Assembly: GCF_005048855.1 (NCBI RefSeq)
Contig: NZ_SUME01000002.1
Location: 1-64,000 of the forward strand
Source of the DNA: Sphingobacterium olei
Lineage (GTDB): Bacteria; Bacteroidota; Bacteroidia; Sphingobacteriales; Sphingobacteriaceae
Direction of reading: 5' to 3'
Length of the DNA: 64,000 bases
Below, piece by piece: positions 18,508-26,328 of this stretch (within the stretch, counting starts at the first letter, position 1; every line of letters starts with the position of its first letter). A program made the translations under genes and the position numbers. The notes under the pieces are model-generated. The model did not search any database. It was not told the DNA's origin and saw nothing but the letters and a program-made list of their open reading frames with translations.

Positions 18508-19158
18508 ACCTCTCACGTGAAATGAAGTACGCCTTACGCCAAATGAGGTACGTCATATCCCACGAAGTGTACGTCATATCCCACGAAGCATACGTCTCGT
18601 GCGAGATGACGCATACCTTACACGAAATGACGTGCGTCTAAATCCGGAAAGCATATGGCATAAACCACGGGGTATATGCTTCAGACGAGACGAGGTACGT
18701 CTAAAAGCAGGAAGCGTATGCCCAAATCCACAGCGTGCACCTCATATGTCACGAAGCATACACTTTGCGTGAGATGATACACATCTTAAACGAAATGCCA
18801 TCCATCTAAATGCAGGAAGCATATGTCCAAATCCACGATCTGTGCGTCATACGCCACGAAGCATACACTTTATGTGAGATGACGTACACCTTAAACGAAA
18901 CGACGTACGTCTAAAAGCAGGAAGTATATATCTAAATCCACGATCTGTACGTCATATGCCACTGAGCATACACTTCGCGTGAAATGATATACATCTTAAA
19001 TGAAATGGCACCTGTCTAAATGCGGGAAGCATATGCCTAAATCCCCGATCTGTACGTCATACGCCACGAAGCATATATCTTAAATGAAATGACGTACCCC
19101 ATAAATGAAATGAGGTACGTCTAAATACAGGATGGGTATGCCTAAATCTGCGAAGAGT
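18508..19158. repeat. 31-unit 21-bp tandem array with 105-bp higher-order repeat
   Basis: Exactly 31 contiguous units of 21 bases. Five unit types recur in order: A ACGTCATACGCCACGAAGC+AT, B ACACTTTGCGTGAGATGAC+GT, C ACATCTTAAACGAAATGAC+GT, D ACGTCTAAATGCAGGAAGC+AT, E ATGTCCAAATCCACGATCT+GT. Type A starts at 18571, 18739, 18844, 18949 and 19054, so the last four steps between them are 168, 105, 105 and 105. One B unit is missing near 19075. No frame stays open across it, and there are no spacers. The bases 18220-18507 before it hold nothing recognisable. Confidence 0.9.
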
Positions 19159-19190
19159 ACTTCCCTTAACTCCTAGTCACTAACCCCTAA

Positions 19191-19544
19191 TTAAACCTTT
19201 CCCTTCGGTACGCTGTACCAGAGCCGCGCAGCATCCACCTCGGTCTTGATCAAACGCTTACGTCCGTCGCGTTCAATCTTTGTGAATTGACCTTTTTTGC
19301 GCATATCAAAAATTTTCCAGCGACTTACACCGAGAATTCCCATGGCCTCTTTAATCGTCACGAGTTCTTCCTCATCATAAGATGCCGCATCCCGCACATT
19401 GCATTCTTCAGGTACGGCTACAGATGCAGATACAGGTACGTCCTCGTTTGTTGAAAGTTGCGTTTCTAATAGATTATAAATAAGATTTAATGTTTTAAGG
19501 CAATTGGTAAGTGTCTTAAAGATTGCCATCATCAATTTAATCAT
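19191..19544 (-). CDS. Helix-turn-helix (excisionase/MerR-like) DNA-binding protein
   Basis: 117 residues. The C-terminal half holds the HTH_17-type domain: LVTIKEAMGILGVSRWKIFD then MRKKGQFTKIERDGRKRLI, with the closing KTEVDAARLW. The N-terminal 55 residues are a hydrophobic helix and linker without known function. It would bind DNA in the cytoplasm, perhaps regulating the FN3/DUF5675 cassette just downstream on the same strand, although the 21-bp array separates them. Its 3' end abuts a CTAACTCCTAGTCACTAACC repeat. The ATG at 19544 is the first available. Confidence 0.8.
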   Translation of the reverse strand: MIKLMMAIFKTLTNCLKTLNLIYNLLETQLSTNEDVPVSASVAVPEECNVRDAASYDEEELVTIKEAMGILGVSRWKIFDMRKKGQFTKIERDGRKRLIKTEVDAARLWYSVPKGKV

Positions 19545-19668
19545 GGTTCCGTAGTTTGGACCACTTCATGTACAAGTACAGCTACATGCTTTTCGATGGT
19601 ATTGATTCGGATAGCACGACCATTTCCGACACAGATAGGAAAAGCAAGTCTACCACAATGCGGTAAAG

Positions 19669-19711
19669 TTTATAATTAATTTATCCTTCCTAAGGTACCA
19701 TTAATTATAAA
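19669..19711. promoter_or_regulatory. Perfect 12-bp inverted repeat upstream of the HTH gene
   Basis: TTTATAATTAAT (19669-19680) and ATTAATTATAAA (19700-19711) are perfect complements separated by 19 bases that include CCTT-CCT-AAGG. It lies between the ATPase stop and the HTH gene start and could be an operator or, leftward-facing, part of a promoter region. Confidence 0.4.
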
Positions 19712-19777
19712 TTTTCCCATAACAGGTTGAAGGTAAATCCATCGGAAATATAGATTATAGCAGTATTCGAGTGACCA

Positions 19778-21133
19778 TTATAGCTTTTGCTGTACAAGCC
19801 AAGCTACATAGTCAGGGAGATAGGCACCAAGATAATAGGGTAAGTTTAACAGGAGGTAAGGCTTTTTTCCCGGTGTTGTCGTTTTTTCCAGCTTCAATTC
19901 GCCTGCATACATACGAATGGCAAAAGGGTGGCCCACCGCTTCGACGTATAAGTGCAAAGATTTGAGGCTTCCGGTTGCTCCCGACTTTATTTCGATAGGA
20001 ATGGCGATGTCCTTATAGGGGTACAATATATCTACTTCTGCACTTGATTGTGCTTTTTCTCGTACCCAAAAAAGAGGGGGACGTACCACAGTGTGTTGAA
20101 GGGAAATCATTTCTTGTACAATCAGATGTGGAATCAACGCACCCTTGTAGGACTTATTGAGATCATCAACTGCCAGCATGTCCCCTTGTACACCTAATGT
20201 ATAATTGACAATTCCGGTGTCCAGGAACTGTAACCTTGGTGATTTCTTGATATCTTCCTTCAAGGGAGGTGTAGTATCCGTTGTGGGATACACTAAGGAA
20301 ATGATCTTTGCCTGCTCAAGTGTACGGAATGCTTCTCCAACCTCTCTTGACCGGTAATTCGAGTTTCCAAATCCCTGAAATTTTACGCGTTCATCTAAAT
20401 ATAGAGGTCCAATGTTCATTAGGTGTTTGATAACTCGTCTTTCTGTGTCATTTTTGGTGTACTTCTCCACGTCATCCTTGTAGGTTCCCCAAATGCTTTC
20501 ATAGACAGCGGGAAGATCGGCTAAGTTATTATGGGCTATATCTGTTTTGACAATTTCAGGCATTCCGCCTATGATCGCATACCGATGAAATGCTTCCATC
20601 AACGCGGGGTGGGCAGCAGGGGCCAACGGTATTCGCTGCAACTGATCCAAAAGAGCTGTCCTACCCGTTGCATGGAGATACTCTTTAAAGTTCAAAGGAT
20701 AAAGATATAAGTACTCCACCCTGCCCACTGGGAAACTCTTAACATCCCTTATAGCAAATTCCAGTAGGGATCCCGCACTGATGACATGCAGGTTTGCAAC
20801 ATCCTCATAGAAATAACGCAAGAACTGAATAGCTTTGGGACTTTCTTGTATTTCATCAATAAACAAGAGTGTCTCGCCGATGTCAGCAGTAGGAATATTA
20901 TTTGTCAAGAACAAAGCTTCTACGATGGTATTTACGTCGTCAAATTGCAGGAAATAGCGTAAGTCTGCCTCGAGTTCAAGGTTTAAAATGATTGTATGTT
21001 TGTAAACTTTCGCGAACTCACGTATCAGCGTGGTTTTACCCACTTGTCGTGCCCCTCTTACAATAAGGGGTTTCCGATTAGATTTTTTTTTCCATTGGTT
21101 TAGATAGACAATGACTTCTCGATGTAAAGACAT
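19778..21133 (-). CDS. AAA (AAA_14) ATPase with DUF4143/nuclease-like C-terminus
   Basis: About 451 residues from the ATG at 21133 (a TTG eight codons upstream is the alternative). Walker A is GARQVGKTTLI, and Walker B is LLFIDEIQESPKAIQFLRYF. The C-terminal part carries SSAEVDILYPYKDIAIPIEI ending in KSG, the E-D-EIK pattern of a PD-(D/E)XK fold seen in DUF4143. Such proteins are widespread orphan ATPases of unknown function, sometimes suspected of mobile-element or toxin-like roles. It stands alone on the minus strand. Repeated TTTGTAACAAA sites immediately upstream suggest self-regulation. All motifs look intact. Confidence 0.9.
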   Translation of the reverse strand: MSLHREVIVYLNQWKKKSNRKPLIVRGARQVGKTTLIREFAKVYKHTIILNLELEADLRYFLQFDDVNTIVEALFLTNNIPTADIGETLLFIDEIQESPKAIQFLRYFYEDVANLHVISAGSLLEFAIRDVKSFPVGRVEYLYLYPLNFKEYLHATGRTALLDQLQRIPLAPAAHPALMEAFHRYAIIGGMPEIVKTDIAHNNLADLPAVYESIWGTYKDDVEKYTKNDTERRVIKHLMNIGPLYLDERVKFQGFGNSNYRSREVGEAFRTLEQAKIISLVYPTTDTTPPLKEDIKKSPRLQFLDTGIVNYTLGVQGDMLAVDDLNKSYKGALIPHLIVQEMISLQHTVVRPPLFWVREKAQSSAEVDILYPYKDIAIPIEIKSGATGSLKSLHLYVEAVGHPFAIRMYAGELKLEKTTTPGKKPYLLLNLPYYLGAYLPDYVAWLVQQKL

Positions 21134-21166
21134 AATTATTAAATTACTTCCATACAAAGATAGCGA

Positions 21167-21252
21167 TTTGTAACAAAATAAGGGTTGTTTTTTTGATTAT
21201 TTGTAACAAAATAAGGGTTGTTTTACCTAAATCATGTTACAAAATCAACCCT
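21167..21252. promoter_or_regulatory. Repeated operator-like sites upstream of the DUF4143 ATPase
   Basis: A 24-base sequence beginning TTTGTAACAAAATAAGGG occurs twice in the same orientation (21167-21190 and 21200-21223, 33 bases apart) and once more, inverted and diverged, at 21235-21252 (TGTTACAAAATCAACCCT). Each direct copy contains the palindrome TTTGT-A-ACAAA. The first copy is 34 bases upstream of the ATG, consistent with repressor binding over the promoter. Confidence 0.55.
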
Positions 21253-21298
21253 AATTAATCAATCTGATTCCAAATGTTGTAGTGAGAACTAAATTTGC

Positions 21299-22303
21299 TT
21301 ATTCCACATCCTTCCATAACACCATAACCGTAAACACCTTGGTATCATCGATGACGTCGATCCTATTCTCTTCACCATAGATCTTCAGCAGGCTTTTGAT
21401 GAGGGGCAAGCCAAGCTGGGTACTTTCTCGGCTAGTGGCACGGCCCTGCTTTCGGAAATTGGTGAGGCACATATGAAGCCTTCCATCCGGCAGCAGATCC
21501 AACGTGAGGTGTAGGGGCCTTCTCGGGTCGTCTACGATACCATATAGGCAGCAATTTTCGGTCAGCGTCATGAGGAGCATGGCCGGCACTTTGATGTTGT
21601 AGACCGCTTCCTTGACACAACGGATAACAAGGCGCAACTTTTTACTGCGCTGAAGACGATATATTTTACACAGATTCTTCAACTGCTCCAATTCAGCACC
21701 TAACGGGTGGGTCTGCTGGTCATGAATGTCGTTGTAATATCGGAATATCTGCATCAGCGGCTCCGCGATCTTCGCAGCTCTATTCGGTTTCTTTATCGCC
21801 AGGATTTGAAATGCAGATAAGGTATTCTTCAGAAAATGCGGAAAGAAGTGTGAACGGAGCACCTCTGCCTCTAATGCGAGCAGGTTATCCCAATCGATCT
21901 TGGCACGGTCGATCAGATAACTCATCCAGCCCAGAAACGCAGGCAACACCAGCAAGGAAATAACTTCATTCAGATTCGAGATTTCCCAATCTCCTTCATG
22001 CTCCCAGGTAGCCGCCCCCAGCCAAACGCTCACGTATAATAAGCCAAAAAAAACGATTCCAATAGTGACCACATACAGAATCGGAAGGTATAGAAAAGGC
22101 TTTCTATAACTATAGGAGATGGGGGCGATGAGGTAACGCGATAATGCAAAAAGGCCTATATTAATGGCGAGCATGGCTATGAAGTCATTCCACCCTGAAA
22201 AGGCTGCTGCGCATAAACCTAGTACGATCCAAGCGGTTACAAATATGGCTCCGCACCACAGGATTATTTGCGTTGTTTTATAATTCGATTTCCGAAAAGG
22301 CAT
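21299..22303 (-). CDS. LytS-type sensor histidine kinase
   Basis: 334 residues. Five to six hydrophobic segments fill the first ~140 residues, so it is an inner-membrane sensor without a periplasmic domain. The His_kinase motif HFFPHFLKNTLSAFQ is a variant of the usual NPHFLFNTLN, with the phospho-acceptor His preserved but Lys in place of Phe before Asn. The ATP-lid region is divergent: LTENCCLYGIVDD replaces LVENAIKHG, and TQLGLPLIKSLLKIYG replaces GxGLxN. It follows its response regulator by 9 bases. Divergence of the lid may mean weak ATP binding; it could be a degenerate kinase or phosphatase. Confidence 0.85.
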   Translation of the reverse strand: MPFRKSNYKTTQIILWCGAIFVTAWIVLGLCAAAFSGWNDFIAMLAINIGLFALSRYLIAPISYSYRKPFLYLPILYVVTIGIVFFGLLYVSVWLGAATWEHEGDWEISNLNEVISLLVLPAFLGWMSYLIDRAKIDWDNLLALEAEVLRSHFFPHFLKNTLSAFQILAIKKPNRAAKIAEPLMQIFRYYNDIHDQQTHPLGAELEQLKNLCKIYRLQRSKKLRLVIRCVKEAVYNIKVPAMLLMTLTENCCLYGIVDDPRRPLHLTLDLLPDGRLHMCLTNFRKQGRATSRESTQLGLPLIKSLLKIYGEENRIDVIDDTKVFTVMVLWKDVE

Positions 22304-22312
22304 ACATGATTA

Positions 22313-23128
22313 TTAAGGCGACTTTTCACTGGCTATGAATTTTTCGATGTAGGAACGGCGACTTCTGTTCACATCGACTTTTACTCCATTTTTGAGTTTC
22401 ACAGCGCTTAACGAAATATCCTTGACATAATCCTTATGGTACATCACCGAGGATGTTACAAATAAAAAAATATTCAAACGTTCGTAGTCTTGATAGAAAG
22501 CCTTTAGCGATGTACGCATACTTCCCAGTAAATAATAATGACCGGTAGGATCCAGCCCATAAAAATCGATCTCATTTCCTTCCCGCTTCTCCTCTTTGAC
22601 TTTACGCTTAACCCTGACGATATCTTCCAGCGCCACTCTGGTCAATTCCCTTACCGGATGCCCGGCATGCTCCTTGTCGTCATCCTTCTCTTCTTCGATC
22701 CGTTTGTCGTGGGGTCGCCTTACCAAGATAGAAATAGGGTCCTTCAGCCGCCAGGTTTCCCGTTTTTGTAAATCCCGTACCAACTCATGAATATCCTCCT
22801 GGAACAGGGGCTTCTTGAAAAAAGCATCCGGACGGACATCGTGTCCCTCTTCGGCATGTTTTTCCCGGTAATCCGAGCATAGGATGATAAAGCGGACATA
22901 AGGGCGTAACTTACTTACCCCCTCGGTACCCAACATACCGTCTAGTTCGACATCCAAAAATACAAAGTCAACTTTTACTGGACGGTTCTTCAATGCTTTT
23001 ATTGCGGCTTCGACAGAGGTGTAACACTTCTTCTCCACATGGAACAGTTTTGTCCCCATAATCACCCGTCTCATCTGCTCCTGAACAAGCGGGAGGTCTT
23101 CTATAATAATTGCTGAAAACGTAGACAT
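22313..23128 (-). CDS. LytTR-family response regulator
   Basis: 271 residues. The receiver has AIIIEDLPLVQEQM with the acidic pocket and FVFLDVELDGMLG with the phospho-Asp near 56; the KKP near 106 supplies the conserved Lys. A charged linker rich in Lys/Glu (about 125-165) leads to a LytTR DNA-binding domain with IDFYGLDPTGHYYLLG, HKDYVKDISL and a terminal VDVNRSRRSYIEKF. The linker is unusually long and acidic. It pairs with the LytS-like kinase 9 bases downstream. Divergent to it, 131 bases away, starts the small-protein/SdpA-like/HTTM operon, a likely target. Confidence 0.9.
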   Translation of the reverse strand: MSTFSAIIIEDLPLVQEQMRRVIMGTKLFHVEKKCYTSVEAAIKALKNRPVKVDFVFLDVELDGMLGTEGVSKLRPYVRFIILCSDYREKHAEEGHDVRPDAFFKKPLFQEDIHELVRDLQKRETWRLKDPISILVRRPHDKRIEEEKDDDKEHAGHPVRELTRVALEDIVRVKRKVKEEKREGNEIDFYGLDPTGHYYLLGSMRTSLKAFYQDYERLNIFLFVTSSVMYHKDYVKDISLSAVKLKNGVKVDVNRSRRSYIEKFIASEKSP

Positions 23129-23259
23129 TCTGGTTTCTTGTTTTACTAGGTTGTACCGCTAATTTACAAAAATCCTCATAAATGTGTCGGTTTTCACCAA
23201 CAGTATAGCCGATCAATGCTGTAAAAGCCATATTTACGGTATTACAAACAACTAAACAC

Positions 23260-23487
23260 ATGAACATAAAAAACAAATCGCTACGTTACACTGCCCTCAT
23301 TGGCGGTGCATTTTGCCTATTTCAGACTCTTCCATTTTTAAGAACAGAGTCCCAGCCACAGACCGTCGAAGTATCCGACGCTTTACTTCAGGTTCGTCCC
23401 GACGTTTTCAAGACCAAGATTCTTTTTTCCAGGGATGAAGCGGCCGCCGTTGCCCCGGCCGTACAAGCAATTATGGATCAGGAGTAA
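23260..23487 (+). CDS. Small exported protein of the SdpA/HTTM operon (75 aa)
   Basis: Begins at an ATG after an AAACACATG context. The first 28 residues are basic then hydrophobic (YTALIGGAFCLFQTLPFL), typical of a signal peptide or anchor. The rest is a short domain with DALLQVRPDVFKTKILFS and a terminal Ala/Val-rich VAPAVQAIMDQE. No family was recognised. It precedes the SdpA-like gene by 8 bases, so it belongs to the same operon. By position it could be a peptide precursor handled by the SdpA/HTTM pair or an accessory subunit; neither is shown. Confidence 0.6.
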   Translation: MNIKNKSLRYTALIGGAFCLFQTLPFLRTESQPQTVEVSDALLQVRPDVFKTKILFSRDEAAAVAPAVQAIMDQE

Positions 23488-23495
23488 GCATAACG

Positions 23496-24365
23496 GTGAG
23501 CTGGTACCGCCGTCTGTTGTCGAAGTGTTGGGAGTTACACATTCTCATCAGCGTATTGTATAACCTTGCGCATTTGTCGAGCAGTACATTCGTTGTCGCG
23601 TGGGGTGTAGCCCCGTACTTCAACAGGGTATGGGAGCCTATGAAAACCACATCGTTTGTAGCGCGCTACGCCGAGTGGACCGGTATCCATGGTGGATACA
23701 GTTTTTATAGTCCTTCGGTAGCGAGTACGTACCGCAGCCACTTCCATATTGCCGACCCTAATGGTGAACTGCATTACTACAGTCATCCGCTATTGCGCAG
23801 CCGTAGTTCGAAGATCCGCTACCGCAGCTTTATGGACCATCAGCAGGTCTGGATAGCCGCAAAAGAACATAGCAGTGAAGTGGACACGGCTTTTGCCTAC
23901 GCGGTACAACGGTCATTAACGATGCAACTGGCCAAACGCTATCCTGGCAGCCCGGTCGTACACCGGATTATGGTGCAACATATACCGTCACTACGGGAGC
24001 ATACCGAGCAGATGGAACTGAAAAAGCAATTAATTAACCTTAAGACATACCGATATCAATACGACAGCCTACATAACCAATTGGAACCGCCTATTACCGC
24101 AGGGGATCGGATTGATCCTGGGCTGGGAGATGATCCAACTTTGGCCCGATTTACCAATACTGTATGGACAGGATGGGATTATCGACAACCGTTTGCTCCA
24201 GTTGCACCAATCGGATACAGGTTGGAACATCTATATGGCAGCAGATTATCTTCGATGTATTGCGCTAGCCTACCTCTTCTGTTGTGCAGCGATGACGTTG
24301 CAATATCGCAGTCGCCTCTTCAGTTTTCTCTTATTGATACTGCATCACGGGCTGTGGATCAATGA
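23496..24365 (+). CDS. SdpA-like membrane-anchored protein (HTTM partner)
   Basis: Starts at GTG 23496. A membrane helix (HILISVLYNLAHLSSSTFVV) lies near residues 15-35. A soluble domain follows with EWTGIHGGYSFYSPSVASTY, resembling the W-T-G...G-Y...F-x-(S/A)-P-x-V pattern I recall from proteins encoded next to HTTM/SdpB genes. A charged C-terminal helix reaches about residue 195. The frame stays open to 24365, but the last ~85 residues overlap the HTTM gene in another frame and look unlike protein (for example CASLPLLLCSDDVAISQSPL). The true functional end may be near 24080. In SDP-type systems SdpA cooperates with SdpB in toxin maturation; that role here is inference. Confidence 0.65.
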   Translation: MSWYRRLLSKCWELHILISVLYNLAHLSSSTFVVAWGVAPYFNRVWEPMKTTSFVARYAEWTGIHGGYSFYSPSVASTYRSHFHIADPNGELHYYSHPLLRSRSSKIRYRSFMDHQQVWIAAKEHSSEVDTAFAYAVQRSLTMQLAKRYPGSPVVHRIMVQHIPSLREHTEQMELKKQLINLKTYRYQYDSLHNQLEPPITAGDRIDPGLGDDPTLARFTNTVWTGWDYRQPFAPVAPIGYRLEHLYGSRLSSMYCASLPLLLCSDDVAISQSPLQFSLIDTASRAVDQ

Positions 24366-24981
24366 TCCCAACTGGTCTTATGGCGTAGACTATCTGGCAC
24401 AGACCGGCCTGCTGATCTGCTGTCTTTCCTCCACATCTCCGTATACCTTAAAACTGTTACGTTGGCAGCTCACGGTGGTGTATCTGTTTGGTGGATTAGG
24501 CAAAGCCATCGGCGCGAGCTGGTACGATGGAGAGGCGCTATGGCGGGCCGTACAACAACCCTTTCCCGGAGCCCTGTTCTCTATTCCGACCAAGTGGGGA
24601 GGTTATAAGGAGATCTGGATAGTAAGCGGTTGGTTTGTTATCCTGCTTGAGATGTGCTATCCTTTGATCTGGCGAGCGGGTTGGTACCGCCGTGCTCTTT
24701 TAGTAGGCATTATCGGGCTACACGGTGGCATCGCCTTAACCATAGGATTGTACCATTTTGCGAGCCTCATGATCTGGTATAACCTATGTGCTTGGTACTT
24801 CCCTTACAAAAATACGATCATTTCCAATTATTCACCCCTTGAAGGCGAGGCGAGGTATCTCGCAAGTACGATCCCTTCTGCACCGCCTTCAATACAAGGA
24901 AAGGAGGCTAAAGTCTCTGTAGAGACTACGCAAACATCGCCGATCAGTTTGATGGCGAAGAGAGCAAAAACCAAACACTAA
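24112..24981 (+). CDS. HTTM-domain (SdpB-like) polytopic membrane protein
   Basis: A multi-helix membrane protein with ALAYLFCCAAMTLQYRSRLF, LLLILHHGLWINDPNWSYGV and LTVVYLFGGLGKAIGASWYD, the layout of the HTTM family that includes SdpB and gamma-carboxylase-like enzymes. The first usable start is TTG 24112, inside what looks like helix 1. The same frame is open from 24034 and encodes YITNWNRLLPQGIGLILGWE, a better HTTM N-terminus with no ATG/GTG/TTG. A frameshift, non-standard start or sequence error is possible. The tail from NYSPLEGEARYLAS onward resembles translated intergenic repeat. It overlaps the SdpA-like frame by 254 bases. Confidence 0.75.
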   Translation: MILGWEMIQLWPDLPILYGQDGIIDNRLLQLHQSDTGWNIYMAADYLRCIALAYLFCCAAMTLQYRSRLFSFLLLILHHGLWINDPNWSYGVDYLAQTGLLICCLSSTSPYTLKLLRWQLTVVYLFGGLGKAIGASWYDGEALWRAVQQPFPGALFSIPTKWGGYKEIWIVSGWFVILLEMCYPLIWRAGWYRRALLVGIIGLHGGIALTIGLYHFASLMIWYNLCAWYFPYKNTIISNYSPLEGEARYLASTIPSAPPSIQGKEAKVSVETTQTSPISLMAKRAKTKH

Positions 24982-24998
24982 ACAAAAACTAACGAATT

Positions 24999-25598
24999 AT
25001 GAGCAAATATTACAGCAAAACAAAGGCGTTTAACCTGCTCTTGAACTATTGGTCTAAACATCGACCAATAAGCGAGGAACACGCACTGTGGTTAAAAGAA
25101 AACTGCACCGCGCATATTGTCAAAAGTGAACAGATACTCTATGTGGAAGGCGATCGCCAAAAGAAAATCTATTTTGTTTCGGAGGGAATCCTAGCGCGGC
25201 GGAAGCTTACTCCCCAAAAAAAGAAACAGCAACTCTTGGCTATAGCCCCGCCAAGCTACGGTCTATTTACCACTAAGCACACGCATAGCCTAACGCCGGC
25301 GGAAGGCGATATCATAGCCTTACGTTCCGGTCTCCTTGTGTCCATTCCATATACCAGCTTAGCACTTGAAGGCTTCAATCACCTTGGACTGGATGAATTT
25401 TCCAAACAGCTGGTCAATAAGAAGAAGGCTATGCTGGACAAATTGCGCCCCTTAGCATTCGAGCGGGATGCTATGCAACGTTATCTGCGCTTTGCCCGTG
25501 ATTTACCAGAACTCTGTTCTATACTATGGCAACAGGAACAGGCCGATTTAATCGATGTATCTATCAGCACTGTACAACGAGGCTTTAGCCGTTTGTAA
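24999..25598 (+). CDS. Crp/Fnr-family transcriptional regulator
   Basis: 199 residues. The cyclic-nucleotide-binding-like domain has SEQILYVEGDRQKKIYFVSE followed by GILARR. A dimer helix comes near 130-150. The C-terminal HTH is short: EQADLIDVSISTVQRGFSRL ends directly after the recognition helix, as in many short Bacteroidota Crp proteins. The usual Arg-Ser cAMP pocket is not evident, so another ligand or none is likely. It starts 17 bases after the HTTM gene and is probably co-transcribed. It may regulate the small secreted protein gene at 26329 or the SusC/SusD unit. Confidence 0.85.
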   Translation: MSKYYSKTKAFNLLLNYWSKHRPISEEHALWLKENCTAHIVKSEQILYVEGDRQKKIYFVSEGILARRKLTPQKKKQQLLAIAPPSYGLFTTKHTHSLTPAEGDIIALRSGLLVSIPYTSLALEGFNHLGLDEFSKQLVNKKKAMLDKLRPLAFERDAMQRYLRFARDLPELCSILWQQEQADLIDVSISTVQRGFSRL

Positions 25599-25718
25599 AA
25601 AATCACCCCAAATCTCTTTCTCTAGGAGCATGATCTCGGGCAGATTTTATTACCCAACTTTGAAAAGTGAGACATCGATATAAACAATATAGCGAAGTAG
25701 CTAAAAAATACGGTTGAG

Positions 25719-25900
25719 CGTATCGGGATGGTAGCCACTATTCCGGTGGTAGAGTTTCGACAAGGTAGACAACGGCAGTGAGACCGGCTACTGCTATCCG
25801 CCGATACGTTGGTTGGTCACGGATGTCGAGACATAGGGACGCGGGTACGGCGATATAGTACAAATAAAGCCAATGGGCAGGCTGCGTCGAAGACGCAGCC
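25719..25900. ncRNA. Structured segment: long imperfect hairpin plus a GAA-loop hairpin
   Basis: CGTATCGG (25719-25726) pairs with CCGATACG (25801-25808), and inside it GTAGCC (25731-25736) pairs with GGCTAC (25786-25791), with smaller nested helices. A second hairpin, GGCTGCGTC-GAA-GACGCAGCC (25880-25900), is a perfect nine-bp stem. The segment is more GC-rich than its flanks. It lies between the Crp gene and the small secreted protein. It may be a non-coding RNA, a leader, or a decayed gene; no Rfam-type family was recognised. Confidence 0.35.
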
Positions 25901-26328
25901 CAGTCCGGGGCCAGATAAAAAAAATGTAGTAAAAGAAAAATGAACAAAATATGAACCGCTATCAGACAGTGATATTAAAAAGCAAGGCTGTCCTCGTAAA
26001 GTTAGAGAGGCTTGCACAGTCCCTATGGACAAAGCTGCATGGGCGGTACATATCGAGTTGTGGTGTGCAGGAACGTATGGTATGGGTACTGCTATGCACG
26101 CACGCCTATCTTTCTCCCTGCGCTCCGCAGAGAACCGCGAATAGAATCAAGTATCCGCGTAAGCATGCGCTTTTCCGGCGTGTACTGCCGACAATTTAAA
26201 ACACGGGTCAATCGCGTTTCGGGGAGAAATGCCTGGCCGATACGGAACCCTCCGTTGTAGACCACAGAGGCAAAACGAGGTATGCAGATACAATAAAAAA
26301 TAATCTATAAACTTTAAACATCATTATT
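25901..26328. other. Non-coding stretch with no recognised gene
   Basis: Frames of up to 82 codons exist here on the plus strand (for example from 25951 and 26012), but their products (such as RTPIFLPALRREPRIESS) lack domain-like features, and two overlap each other in different frames. A short hairpin CTGCG-CTC-CGCAG lies at about 26118-26130. The last ~35 bases (ATAATCTATAAACTTTAAAC) form the AT-rich leader of the gene at 26329. The preceding 25599-25718 also holds nothing I can name. Confidence 0.5.

Noticed and set aside
18333..18641. 102-codon frame containing YVISHE heptads
   Set aside because: The heptads are the 21-bp repeat read as codons; the frame stops after a few units and the opposite strand gives a similar artefact.
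18508..19158. CRISPR array
   Set aside because: Units abut without unique spacers and no cas genes are present.
25951..26199. 82-codon frame sharing ATTAAAAAGCAAGG with the gene at 26329
   Set aside because: The shared stretch is 14 bases only; the product lacks a signal peptide and overlaps another frame.
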